Source: Anthostomella pinea (taxonomy: Eukaryota > Ascomycota > Sordariomycetes > Xylariales > Xylariaceae). From it: DNA of 64,000 nucleotides. Under the pieces are notes generated by a model, which did not search any database, was not told where the DNA came from, and saw nothing but the letters and a program-made list of their open reading frames with translations. Shown here piece after piece: positions 21,748-31,811 of the stretch (position 1 is its first letter; each line of letters starts with the position of its first letter). The stretch is from NCBI GenBank assembly GCA_963556695.1, contig CAUWAG010000012.1, forward strand, positions 4,154,001-4,218,000, read 5' to 3'. The position numbers and the translations under genes are program-made.

Positions 21748-23038
21748 CTATGGATGGGCTAACATAGCCCAGAATCCAACAAAGGCTTCGTCTTGGACGA
21801 AATCTTCTTTCTCGTAACTACAAGTCGAGAGATTAGGTTCCATCGAATCGAGACCTGGGAAAAGACACTTACCGGTAGCACTGTAAGGTGCAGCATACTT
21901 CATCTGCCCGGTTCTCGAGTTTGTGGATTTGGTAGTTCTGAGGTGATAGCCAGGTGATCTGGCCCCGTGTCAAGTTGATGGTGTCGATTTCAGTGGGTTC
22001 GGTTCTGCTCAGTGATCCGTATTCGGTCACCCAGATGTTCCCCGTCAACACCTTGTTGCTCAGTACGTATTCGTAAGATATAATTTCCAAGAAGCTTACC
22101 TTGATGATACCACAGGCACTTCCATGGTCATGCACAGGGGAGTAGTGCTTGCTTGGCCATATCTCCAAAACGTATGGTACACCAGGGGAATTTCCCTACA
22201 GTGCTTGTTAATCACAAGAGCATGCTCCGTGGCGGGAAGTCCAACTGACCAAGTTGTCACCAAGAGTGATTCGAATGTATGACTCCTTGGGGTTCGCGTC
22301 GGCAATTACTGCCGTCTTGGCTTCTAGCTGCTTGTAGCACCATCCCCGTGGGTCGCGGTAGCTCAGGTCGATAGCAAGCGCCATCTCTGGGAAGCTACGA
22401 TCTTTGAGGTCCATACCGGCGCGAGTGACCATGTGGTAGAGCTCTTGGCATGTCGGAGGCAGACGCTCGACTGTGGTGTACTGCCCACTGTCCAGCTGGA
22501 CGAGCGTGACCTCGTCGTTCGGGGTAATGATCGGAGAAGAATCGATCACAAGCGGAAGCCGCTGTTAATCAAGAGTAAGAAATGTTTCAGTGTTGGACCA
22601 GGCAGTGAAGTTCTCCATCAAGCGCCCAGTCTCTGCGTTGTCCCATACCATCACACCAGTGGGGTCGCGGTGTTTGAAGCATACTTCTAGTCGAGCGAGG
22701 CTCGCCCGGACAGAGTGTTTTCCACAGCGTATGATGCCATTCTGCTTATCAAGAGATATCCAGTAGGTGGTCTCTCGCCCTGCATCAAAAGTAAGATTTT
22801 TCTCGAAATGACTCATCCAATGGTAGTTATTTGGATAGTGCACGTCGGGCGAGTCAAAATGTTTGAAGAGCGCAGCTCCTCCACTCCAGATGGCAAACTG
22901 AAGCTTTGGGTCTTCTAAGTCTCTAGCAAGTTCGAAGATGAGAACTCTACCTGCGGAGGACTTGACAGATATGGTGCCTTGGCCGAGGTCATGGAGAAAA
23001 TATGGCCAACTCCCTGGGTTGAACATAAAGACTGGCAT
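21748..23038 (-). CDS. cysteine-dioxygenase-like cupin with FAMeT-like N-domain
   Basis: Exons read 23038-22250, 22195-22100, 22051-21873 and 21817-21748, joining in frame to about 377 codons. The N-terminal half (TTYWISLDKQNGIIRCGK) resembles the fungal farnesoic-acid-methyltransferase-like domain (PF12248). The C-terminal half carries KHYSPVHDHGSACGIIK joined to VLTGNIWVTEY, matching the HxH...Cys metal-site segment of thiol dioxygenases, and the third metal His in QNYQIHKLEN. A mononuclear iron thiol or sulfur oxidation role is plausible. One problem: TAA at 22565-22567 lies in the middle of exon 1. It either is a nonsense codon (CAA to TAA) or lies within an 87-nt in-frame intron (GTATGG...TTAACAG, 22645-22559). 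The start could also lie in an upstream exon. Confidence 0.7.
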
Positions 23039-24123
23039 GACGCGCGGAGTTGATATAATCTGGCACAGGGAGGATACGATACGACTGAGTACGTTGTGAG
23101 TTGGAGAAGACGACTAATATGAGGTAATAGGGCATTGGGCCATTCTGGGATAGGTTTCTTCTCAGCCGGAGATTGTGAATATATCCTTCGCACCACGCGA
23201 TATTCCGGCTGGACATACAATATGACCAGTCAATACATGTAGACCGAGCCGCTTGGACACCAAAAGTGGATGGTGGCTGGACCCGCGGATGGTGATAGAC
23301 CTGTCACTTTCATGTCAAAGCACACTGCCACGGCTCATCAGATGAACACCAATACTAGCTCAGCATTATAAGGGTATGTGCCCACTCGAAGGCGGAGAGT
23401 CACACCGGCCTGGTATGTGACCGGGAGGATGATCAGAGTACAGAGGCGACACTAGCGGTCTATACCTCCAACCAACTGTCAACTCTGGTACGAAGGTCAT
23501 ATTTCCGAAATGGCATTGCTGGATGGCTTAGTGGCCAAGAGGTAGGTGGAGCTGAACCACCAAACCCTTTCTGTGTCAGCAAGTTTGAATACGCAAGTAG
23601 ACTGTCTCACCATCGACGCCTCGTTACGGATACGTCGGCGACGTGACGTCGCATTTTGCCCTATTCGCTGCCACCGCGGGCCCGCGAACTCTATGTACGA
23701 TCGGAGCGGGCGGAAATGCGGGAGAAAAGGTACCCGAAGGGCGCGAGATAGCTGCCGTGCTGCGTTCGATCGTTGGAAAGCTTTGTTTGGGCTCCGAGGG
23801 TGGTGGTGATGGTGGGGGAGAACGGGATGCGATTGCCAGAGGTGTCACTGCCATGCATCATCCACCTGCATTATCAACTCGCCGACTGGTTTTGAGGCGT
23901 ACATATTGGGGAGGTAGGTCGGCGCCGTGGTAGGTGTTCAACAGGGCGGACGGTGGTTCAAAATGTTAAAAGGGTGTATTCTGCTGAATTTTACATAGGT
24001 ATATATTTCTACAAGTGAAAATGGAAACCGACAGTAAAGGAAGAATAAGAAAAGCAATATCCCCCAACAGACACCGACAGACGGACAGACAGACCGGCAA
24101 ACGATGGAGCAACAAGGCGCCCC
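23039..24123. other. intergenic, contains dispersed repeat copy A
   Basis: Apart from the repeat at 23500-23665 no gene is seen. The last 120 bp are A/G-rich with GACAGACG repeats, the probable 3' flank of the aquaglyceroporin. Confidence 0.4.
23500..23665 (+). repeat. dispersed repeat, copy A
   Basis: Shares ordered blocks with 26870-27120 in the same orientation: GAAAxxGCATTGCTGG, AGGTGGAGC, GTCAGCAA, AAGTAGACTGTCTCACCATC (near identical) and GTCGCATTTT. Copy A lacks about 100 bp present in copy B. Probably a degenerate LTR or MITE; no termini could be fixed. Confidence 0.55.
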
Positions 24124-26360
24124 CTATCTCAAATCATCCTCGATCTTCTTCCCTCTCAACCTCCTGCCCCATCTCTTCCTCCACTTGTGCCCGGCCCTCC
24201 TTATCCGCCTCCTCGGGTAGTTGATCGGGCTCTCGCCACCCACAAAGATGGCCACGTCGTACAATCCCGCGCCCACCACCGCCCCAGTCACCGTCGCGAC
24301 CCACGGCCCATAAAACCAATACGAGTCGCCGAACAGAGTGCCGCGGCCGTACCCAACCGCTAGCAGCGCCAGCCGCGGGCCCAGGTCGCGCGTCCCGTTG
24401 AGCGCCGCGCCCGTGTTGTACCCGAACGCGTTGCACTCGATGTAGATGACGAGACCGAGCACAAACGCCGACATGCCGGCGCCGGGCGGCGCGTTGGTGT
24501 CGTCGCCCAGCGCGAGCACGGCCACCGCCAGGAAGGCGGTGCCGACGAATTCGGTGAAGAAGGCCGTGGCCGGGTCCGTCCACGCATGCCGCGGATTCGT
24601 GATGAAGGCGTCCATGGTGCCGCCCGCGGCCAAGTCGGCGCCGCCGTACTCGATGATGGCGGAGCGGTACAAGCCGAAGGCGATGAGGCCCGCGATGAAG
24701 GCGCCGAGAAGCTGTGCGATGATGTAGGCGGGCATCTTGCGTGCCGGGAAGCCGCGGTATACGTATAGCATGATGGTGATGGCTGGGTTGAGGTGCGCGC
24801 CCGAGATACCACCGGCGATGTAGATGCCGATCATGGTCGAGAAGCCCCAGGCAAAATCGGTGGTGGTTCCGTTGCCCGCGGAGCTGCCGCCGCAGGTGAC
24901 GGCGAGGTCGGCACAGAAGCCGAAGGTGAGCTGGACGATGACCTGTAAGGAGACGGTTAGTTCTTGAACTTTTTGTTCTTTACCTTTTCTATTCCAGGAA
25001 ATTTCGGAAATGATGGGGGGAGACGCACTGCAAGGAGCTCAGCCAGAGGCTCGCGGAAGCGCGTGCGCACCACAGACCAGTGCGTGTGGTGGTTGTGGAT
25101 CTCGTCATCGGTCCCAAACGCCTGGAGGTCCAGTTCGCCGGGCGCGTACGCACCGTCAGCATCGTCGTCGTTGGCCGTAACCGCCGACGAGGCATCGTCC
25201 GGGAAGCCATTAGGATCTTGTTCGCGGTACTGTCGAGCCAAACGATCCTCGTCAAGTTCGCCCTGCGTCAGGCCCGGTCCGCCTGTGGCCGACCCCAGTT
25301 TAGGACTCCCTATCGGTTCCAATTCCAGATCGGCGGCCGCGGAATCGTGCTGCCACCGCTCGCCCTCCTCCTCCTCTTCCTCTACATGCGACGGAAGCGC
25401 TCCCGGCGAGAAGGGCTGCGAGGAGGCCCCTTCGGAGATGTGTGAAAGAGGTCTCGAAAGGCCCGTGCCAACTCTTTTAAGAAACTTGTTTTCGCGCGTC
25501 TCGCGTGCGTCTCTGAGGTGGGTTGAGATTTTGCCTAACTTCAGGGTCGGTTCCACTCTACCTTTCTCGACGTCTGGGTCACCGGCGCCGGGGCGAACGC
25601 CGTTCTGCGCCTGGTTCGCCTGGTTCAGGTCGACTTCGCTGCCCGTGGGGACCATGCCGGGGCGTATCACCCTGGGTAACGGCTTCGCTAAACCCCACAC
25701 TGGCCGCTGATTGACAGGCTGCTCGTAGGCGGGATTGAGCTGCGAGTAGCCCGGGTCGACATAGGGCGTGTGCTGGTGGACGGCGGGCGCATCCTGCGGA
25801 CCGGGACCGGAGAGGCTAAACATGGACTGGGCGTCGGCGGGCACGGCCGAGCGGCCGGTGGTGATGACAGTTGGTCTGCGACCCAAGGTGCTGGCTCTCT
25901 GGCGGGTAGTCGGCGCTCTCCGCAGCCGCATCCCGGACCCGTCGGATCGCTGGGACTGGGTGCTCTGGCGCGGTGGTCTCTCCTCGGCTATGTCCCTCAT
26001 AGGTGGACGTGGGGATGCGGACGATTCACTCGGGCGGCCGGCTGACAGCGTGTTGCCACGGCGTCGTCCTGCGGAGGCTCCGCCGTCGGCGGAAGAGGCG
26101 CCATCCCAAAGGGCGCGGCCACGTCGGGGCGTCGTAGTAGAAGACCGAGCGATGGGGTGCGGCGTGAACGAGAAGTCATCGGTTGCCACCGGGGGATTCG
26201 CAGACGCGGTGGAGGCGGAGGCGCTGGACTCTCCTCTGCCGACGCCGCGGTCGTCCTGCTGGCCGGGTGACTGCAGGCTCTGGCCGTCGCGGCTGACTGA
26301 TCGAGGTCTCCCAGCAGAATTGCCGCTGCTGGAGGCTTGCTCGCGTGGCTCGTCGGCCAT
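24124..26360 (-). CDS. aquaglyceroporin with long disordered N-terminus
   Basis: Two exons (26360-25029, 24942-24124) splice in phase 0 to 716 residues. Residues 1 to about 425 are Ser/Pro/Gly/Arg-rich and disordered, ending in HTHWSVVRTRFREPLAELLA, the usual entry to TM1 in fungal MIP channels. Exon 2 begins VIVQLTFGFCADLAV and contains six helices. The first pore loop is SGAHLNPAITIMLY. The second is GAALNGTRDLGPR, where the classical NPA reads NGT but the following R-D pair typical of glycerol-conducting channels is kept. It ends with a basic cytosolic tail. Predicted to conduct glycerol, water or small polyols at the plasma membrane. The long N-tail is known from Fps1-like and fungal AQGP groups, where it gates flux. 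High GC and intact. Confidence 0.9.
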
Positions 26361-27716
26361 GATGTCGCGAGGAAGGATACAAACAAGCAGAGGCGCGAAG
26401 GCGGCGGATCAACGAAAACGCAAAACACAAAACACAGACATGCAGGCTCAAGGAGAAGCAGGGAAGGCAGGAGGCCACGGGCTTATTATTGGAGACAGAG
26501 CAGAGGCCGCCAGGTGCCAGGCAGGGCCTGTGGGCCAGCTGCGAGCGTTTCAGAGATTTCACAGTGGCCATTGTGCGCTCGCGAGAGGTGTCGCCGGCAC
26601 CGCGGCACCTCTTGCAAGTGACGGTACCACAAGTACTTTGTACAGCACCCGCACGCTACGCAGGACTGGCGCGGGCCCCTGACAGGCAGTGACAACTCGG
26701 CAGCCCCGGCAGCGTCATCCTGGAGGGCGGCGCGCGGGTGTGTGCGCCGGGTAGCTCGAGCGTTGCGGGCTTGGCAAAAGCTTGGTAAAAGCTTGGTTTG
26801 CGTAGGGGCAAGTGCTCCCGAATTAGATATGAGCCCTTTCGACTTCGGGCTGGCTCCACCAATCTAGTACTGTGACGGTTATTTCTGCGAAACAGCATTG
26901 CTGGTTGACTTCCCGTAGCCAGCTCTAGGTGGAGCCGGACCCGCGAACCCCTTTTCTTGGTGCCTAATGTATCCACCTTGGGTGTGCCAGGGTCTTTGGA
27001 CGATCTGAAAATATACGGAGATCGTGACCGTTTCGGGACCTGCTCTACGTCAGCAAATCTCAATAGAGGAAGTAGACTGTCTCACCATCGACGACTAGTT
27101 ACTTACTCGTCGCATTTTAACTCGTCCACTCACCCTACCCGTTTTCCATTTCGTCCGATACTCCTGATACGAAATAAGGAAGCTCCACCAGCGGCATCAA
27201 AATGGGTGGGTTTGCTGCATTGGTTCTAGCGGCTGCCGTAGCGGTGGGCCGTGGCGCCCGGGACCGAGGGCAATGGCAACGAAGAAGCGCATGTTGCCGT
27301 TGACGTAGCACAGGTTCCGTGCTGGTTGTATTCTGCTGTCCCTGAAAGTCGACAGTCAGGGGCAGGACTGGTTAGCGGGAGAGTTTCACGATGCTCGTTT
27401 CGCCTGAACTCATGTCTTGATGATTTTTATGAATTCCTGTACTTATGGTGTCTCCACCCATCCACCACCACGATCATCGATAAAAGGGGTATCTCGAATG
27501 CCACGTCCTTGAAAGAAAGGAATAAGGAAACCAAGTGGTATCAACTCCAGCAGCTCGGGCTGTTTGCGGTGCGTTCTTCATCACAGCCCTACACTCGTCG
27601 CGGCCGTGTCGTTCAGGATGTATGCTGCTGCGACCATCCATCAGACCGACCCCATTCGCAGATACTCGTTCACCCTTACAAGCACCGCAAGGCTTCAGCT
27701 TTTCCTACCGCGAGTA
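26361..27716. other. aquaglyceroporin leader plus intergenic
   Basis: 26361-26700 is the probable promoter/leader of the leftward aquaglyceroporin gene. The repeat copy B follows at 26870-27120. No gene is seen between there and the PIP-kinase 3' end. Confidence 0.4.
26870..27120 (+). repeat. dispersed repeat, copy B
   Basis: A direct-orientation relative of 23500-23665. It starts near TGTGACGGTTATTTCTGCG and ends near ACTCGTCGCATTTT, with AAGTAGACTGTCTCACCATC shared exactly. It holds about 100 bp (around 26960-27050) absent from copy A, so copy A is the deleted form or B carries an insertion. Confidence 0.55.
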
Positions 27717-28835
27717 TCAATCCTGGATTTCGACCATCTCCTCGCACATCTGCAAGAACCGTACCCGATACTCCTTGCTCTCGGTGGTGATGCTCATCGG
27801 GCCCTGCTCGTCGATCAAGTTGTATCCGTTTATGAGTCCTGTCATGGCCTTTGCGTGGACTGTATGCTTAGCCCAGAAGAAGTCCAATACGGCAGCCCGG
27901 TAAACTTGTTTTTCGTCGCTTGACGTGATACCGGTGCGCCAGGTGGGAGGACTTGGAGGTGAAAACGACGGTTGCGTGCCTCCATTGCTGGCTTGTCCCG
28001 GCTCAAGCGAAGGCTGTGAATCGGTATATGGTGTATCTTCTGCGGATATACGGACAAGGAAGAGTGAGTAGTCCACGACATTGCAGTCAGCCAGCAGCTT
28101 GGTATCCTTCTGGAGCTCGGCTTGAAATTCGACAGCCTCGTCTCTCGAGAGCAGTAACTTGTCATCGAACTTGTCGGCCAGTTTCGACTTGGTCGCCTCG
28201 GATGTCAGCGCACCTCCAGCAACGTCCCGCTCCGGGTAGAAATAGGACGTCGGCTTGAGATCCCAGGTTTCCCATTTGTCTTTGGCACCCCCTTCGGCCT
28301 CTTGGTCTTGGCCATGCAAGAGGTTCTCCATTATGATGTGGTGGCTAGGTGCGAGACCCAAGAGTATGCCGATGCTCGCTTGGGCGCTCTCGAGGAAATC
28401 CGTGATGCGTATCAACAGACTGGCGCGATTTGCCTGCATGTGCTCGGCGTACGGGAGCAACATGTCATTCTTGAAGAAGTTGTGCTCGAAGCTGCGTGGG
28501 ACGGATTTGATGAGGTAGGCGCCGTCGCTGGTGCGGAAGAAGGTCGAGCCGCTGTATCCCATGTCGCTCATGGGCTGCAGCGCGTTCTTGGCCTTCTTGC
28601 CGCTTCTGTCTCCGGCTCCAAAGCTCGCCTTGTAGTCATCTTCCGGAATCGACCAAATGCCACGCAAGGAGGTGAAGAGGTCCGATCGTACCAGCTGGAA
28701 GGTCAGCCAGTACAGGCGGAAGAGCCTGAAGGCTCTCGCTACAAGCGACGGCTTGTGTGCGGGCGTGCCGTCGTCTCTGGTGGTCAGGATGGCATGAACC
28801 ACGGAGCGGGCAATCAGGGTTTCACGTCGCGTCAT
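27717..28835 (-). CDS. phosphatidylinositol phosphate kinase (PIPK) domain protein
   Basis: Intronless, 372 residues from the ATG at 28835 (MTRRETLIARSVVHAILTTR); an upstream in-frame Met at 28943 lacks conserved context. The PIPK core is visible: SDMGYSGSTFFRTSDGAYLI (glycine loop, with the catalytic Lys in LIKSVPRSFE), then HHIIMENLL, NVVDYSLFLVRI (the DYSL motif) and YRAAVLDFFWAKHTVHAK (equivalent of the IID metal-binding motif). It ends SKEYRVRFLQMCEEMVEI. Predicted to phosphorylate a phosphatidylinositol phosphate at membranes. It is far shorter than Mss4/its3-type PI4P 5-kinases and lacks their long N-terminal region, so it belongs to the small single-domain fungal group. A Ser/Pro-rich insert (about residues 280-310) precedes the last motif. 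Confidence 0.8.
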   Translation of the reverse strand: MTRRETLIARSVVHAILTTRDDGTPAHKPSLVARAFRLFRLYWLTFQLVRSDLFTSLRGIWSIPEDDYKASFGAGDRSGKKAKNALQPMSDMGYSGSTFFRTSDGAYLIKSVPRSFEHNFFKNDMLLPYAEHMQANRASLLIRITDFLESAQASIGILLGLAPSHHIIMENLLHGQDQEAEGGAKDKWETWDLKPTSYFYPERDVAGGALTSEATKSKLADKFDDKLLLSRDEAVEFQAELQKDTKLLADCNVVDYSLFLVRISAEDTPYTDSQPSLEPGQASNGGTQPSFSPPSPPTWRTGITSSDEKQVYRAAVLDFFWAKHTVHAKAMTGLINGYNLIDEQGPMSITTESKEYRVRFLQMCEEMVEIQD

Positions 28836-30507
28836 CTTGAGCAGTGTTGCATGTCTGGGATGTTCGATGCAAGCCGAAGAGGTCCAAAGAAGACCGAGAA
28901 AAAGATGATGTTGTGACACGTCCCAAGGCCCAGCCAGGAGCATAACCTCCGAGTGACGTCATCATCGGTACGTACCTTGGCGCGTCATTCTCGCCCAATT
29001 TCGCGTCTCATTCAAGAATCGACGCCGTCCTTGTTAACCCCGATAAGATGCACAGTCCTTACGGTACAGCATCTACCGCAGTACACTTTTTCTTCCCAAC
29101 TGCTGCCTGCATACCACGATATGTACCAGAGTCGCCAGATGCGGCACATGATTCCAATGTCTTTTTGGACCATTCCTTGTTTCTTTACCTGAGAGGACTA
29201 CATCACCAGCCACGTCACCAGCCACAGTGTCAACCACACTCCCAGCCATACCACCAGCCATGTTCGCCACATCCACCACATCTCACATACGGACTTGGAA
29301 TTCTCGAACAACTTATCATCTCTAGGACACCCATTTCTGGTGTAGCAACCATGCTCAAACACTTCAGCTCACCGAGGGCTATACGGGGATGCCGGGAAAA
29401 TCCTAAAAGCTCTACATCTGAATGACCCTGGTGTTCATCAGTTCAATCGAACTCAACTCAGGAGTCTCAAATTGAATTGAATGATGATTGTGTAACTTGA
29501 GTGTGTGGAACGCGGTACAGGCAGACTACTGGGAACTACCACACAATGGTGAGAGTATTTGCTGCATCGTTTACATCTTCTGCCAAACTTGAGGTCCAGC
29601 CACGATTGCACTGGACCCTTGACATCAGACCATTGTTGCCAGTGCTGAGCAATCAGTTCCACCCAAGACAATGAAAGACGCTTGATAATTCTGATCAACT
29701 CACAATGGCCAGGGGAGAGATAATGCCAGTGGCCTATCACCTTCCAATGCAAACCACGTGGTGCAAACACATTACGAGTGTCTTTGTGACAAGCACCTGA
29801 GCAGTTACACCAGACCATTGTGACCAGTGCTGATCAATCAGTTGCGTTCAAGGCATTGAAAGACGCTTGTTACTTCTGAGCAACTGACAATGGCCTGGGA
29901 AGAGAGGATGCCAGTGGCCAACCACCCCCTAGTACAAACCAAATGGTGCAAACCCATTACGAGTGTCAATGTGGCAAGCATCTGGGCCACTGGAGCGGTG
30001 AACTGCGGTGTGCTAGTATTGCACATGGCAAACGCTTGCGGATTGCAAAGTTCAGACTACAGACAAGAGACAACGGGTCAACCGGCTGCTCTAGTCGGGC
30101 AAACAGTCTCCCAGATGTGCTATATATCGGACGGAATTCGCACCTCCATTCAGCTCCCAATGTCACAGGAACACGTCCTCACATTAGAGCCTGCTTGCTT
30201 GACCGCTTGAAGGATTCAGCATGACACACGTGGAAGTTCCTGGCCACTCGTTCATTACAGTCTGATCTATCGACCTATTGTCAAGGTCATAGCGGGCCTG
30301 TTGATCGTTGCAATTGGCCGCCAGTGCCGTGCTGAAGGCACCGATCACGAAGACAGTGCACGAAGACAATGCCTCTAGTTGCAGATTCATCTGGAGAGGC
30401 GTTTCATGAGTCATAGCCAGATCTCTATTGGCTTCTGCTGCCCACAGTCAACACTGTCACCTGTACACAATGAGCTGACGGATCGCTGATTTCCTGTCGG
30501 GAAAGCT
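28836..30507. other. intergenic; contains a 185-bp tandem duplication
   Basis: 1.7 kb without a convincing gene. ORFs here are short and lack family motifs. 29205-29280 is a degenerate CACCAGCCA-type repeat. The duplicated block is listed separately. Confidence 0.4.
29628..29998 (+). repeat. two-copy direct tandem repeat, period about 185 bp
   Basis: Unit 1 (29628-29812) and unit 2 (29813-29998) both begin GACCATTGT and share ordered blocks: CCAGTGCTGA, CAATCAGTT, TGAAAGACGCTTG, CAATGGCC, ATGCCAGTGGCC, TGGTGCAAAC and ATTACGAGTGTC. By eye they are roughly four-fifths identical with almost no length change, so this is an old local duplication. No coding frame is conserved between the units. 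Confidence 0.75.
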
Positions 30508-30518
30508 TATATATATAT
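30508..30518 (+). promoter_or_regulatory. TATA-like element
   Basis: TATATATATAT about 300 bp upstream of the ATG at 30817. A long CA/CT-rich stretch rich in TTCACCA/ATCACCA words between them looks like a transcribed leader. Confidence 0.4.
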
Positions 30519-30816
30519 CACGCTTATTCCCCCTCTGCTGGACCTCCTTTTCACCACACACATCACCACACTATCACCACCAGTCCTTGCTCTCACCAAT
30601 ATCACCAGCTTTACCAGTCTTCCTGCCTTGCTTTCACCATCTCCAGCTTTACCGGTCTTCCCACCTTTGCTCAGTCCACGGACTTCACCAGCCCAACCAG
30701 CTCGAGACCTTCACCACTCCGAAGCAAGCACCACCTGCTCGCGCACCTACACAGCGTCGGGCAAAACCTAGACACCTTTCACTAAACCAACCAAAAATAC
30801 ACCAAGAACCGGCAAG

Positions 30817-31029
30817 ATGTGCGCCATTATTCACTTCATTTGCCGGTATTGCAACGCCGATATTCCTAAGCCCAACGAGTGGCAATGGGAGCACAACCCG
30901 GTCTGCAGGAACCCCCGAAGCGAGCGTTCCGCGCGTTACACCTGTGGCGAATTTGGGCGCCCTACTCAGTACCCTACTCAGTACCCTACTCAGTTCGCTG
31001 GCCAGGGATACTATTACCAGGGATACTGA
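30817..31029 (+). CDS. small Cys-containing protein, hypothetical
   Basis: A 70-residue ORF: MCAIIHFICRYCNADIPKPN, then WQWEHNPVC and YTCGEFG, ending in a Tyr/Gln-rich tail. Five cysteines, including a CRYC pair, recall the abundant fungal small proteins that begin 'MC' and carry CxxC-type zinc-binding motifs. There is no signal peptide. The tail contains a 12-nt repeat (TACCCTACTCAG, about 2.5 copies at 30961-30996) encoding TQYPTQYPTQ. An upstream TATA-like element and a C/A-rich leader support real expression. The function is unknown, and a short unrelated ORF cannot be excluded. Confidence 0.5.
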   Translation: MCAIIHFICRYCNADIPKPNEWQWEHNPVCRNPRSERSARYTCGEFGRPTQYPTQYPTQFAGQGYYYQGY

Positions 31030-31548
31030 TGGGTATGTTCAAGCATGGATCACCATGTGCACATGTGAGGTTTTGGACTTGGGGCTAATAATGTGACAGG
31101 TAACAGTGGTGTGTCTTACTGCTTTGGGGCCGTGGCAACTTCAGGGCTGGATCGTGTGGGGAAAGCAGGAATGGCAGTGTGCCTTTGTGGTAGCGGAACC
31201 AGAACAGAGATCTATCACAAGTCTCGGTTGGGATGATCTGTATTCTGGTTGGTGCTTGGTTACGTTCGGATGGGAAGGGATCCCATCCGAGAAGTATCTA
31301 AATACCTAAATTACAGTGGGTTGGTTCCTGTCACCTGGGGTAGCCATCCCAGGTAACCTTATCGTAGAACGCCCTGGATGACAGGAGATCCGATAAGGTA
31401 CTGGTGGCTGGATCCAGTGGCTGGGATCCACAGCAGGATGATCATGGGAAAAGGTCTCTGGAGATGAAAATACTATTGCTACAATACCAACACTCTTAAC
31501 GAAGTCAATAACACCTGGTATACCTCTTGCTTTGCTCTTGCGTCCTGC
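31030..31548. other. intergenic; no gene seen
   Basis: Spacer between the small Cys protein and the MITE-like element. Confidence 0.35.
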
Positions 31549-31550
31549 TA

Positions 31551-31809
31551 TTTGCACCTTGTTAGAACTTTTTATTTGTACCTTGTCATTACCCCTAAGT
31601 ATTTTCCTAGGCAGCTGGCAGCGGCCTAACCACCAAACTTACGGCCTAGTATTATATCGAGGTTGCCGGTGTAGCTGTCGGTGTAGCTGTCGGTGCAGTT
31701 GTCGGTGCAGCTGCTGGTGCAGTTGTCGGTGCACATGTCGGTGTAGCTGTTGGTGTAGGTGTTGGTATAGTTGTGTTAGATAGGGGGCTGTATGGAGACA
31801 AGGTGCAAA
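31551..31809. mobile_element. MITE-like element with TA target duplication
   Basis: The 12-bp perfect terminal inverted repeats TTTGCACCTTGT (31551-31562) and ACAAGGTGCAAA (31798-31809) are each flanked by TA (31549-31550, 31810-31811), the signature of Tc1/mariner/pogo-type insertion. At 259 bp with no ORF it is non-autonomous. A second partial copy of the terminal motif (TTTGTACCTTGT) lies just inside the left end. The interior holds a minisatellite. Confidence 0.65.
31668..31763 (+). repeat. 12-bp minisatellite, 8 units
   Basis: Eight consecutive 12-mers of the form GGTG(T/C)AG(C/T)TGTC, all starting GGTG, lie inside the MITE-like element. Units 1 and 2 are identical and the others differ at 1-4 positions. 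Confidence 0.85.
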
Positions 31810-31811
31810 TA

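Noticed and set aside
25768..26682. 304-codon plus-strand ORF
   Set aside because: Antisense to the disordered, GC-rich first exon of the aquaglyceroporin; GC-rich coding often leaves the opposite strand open. No domain.
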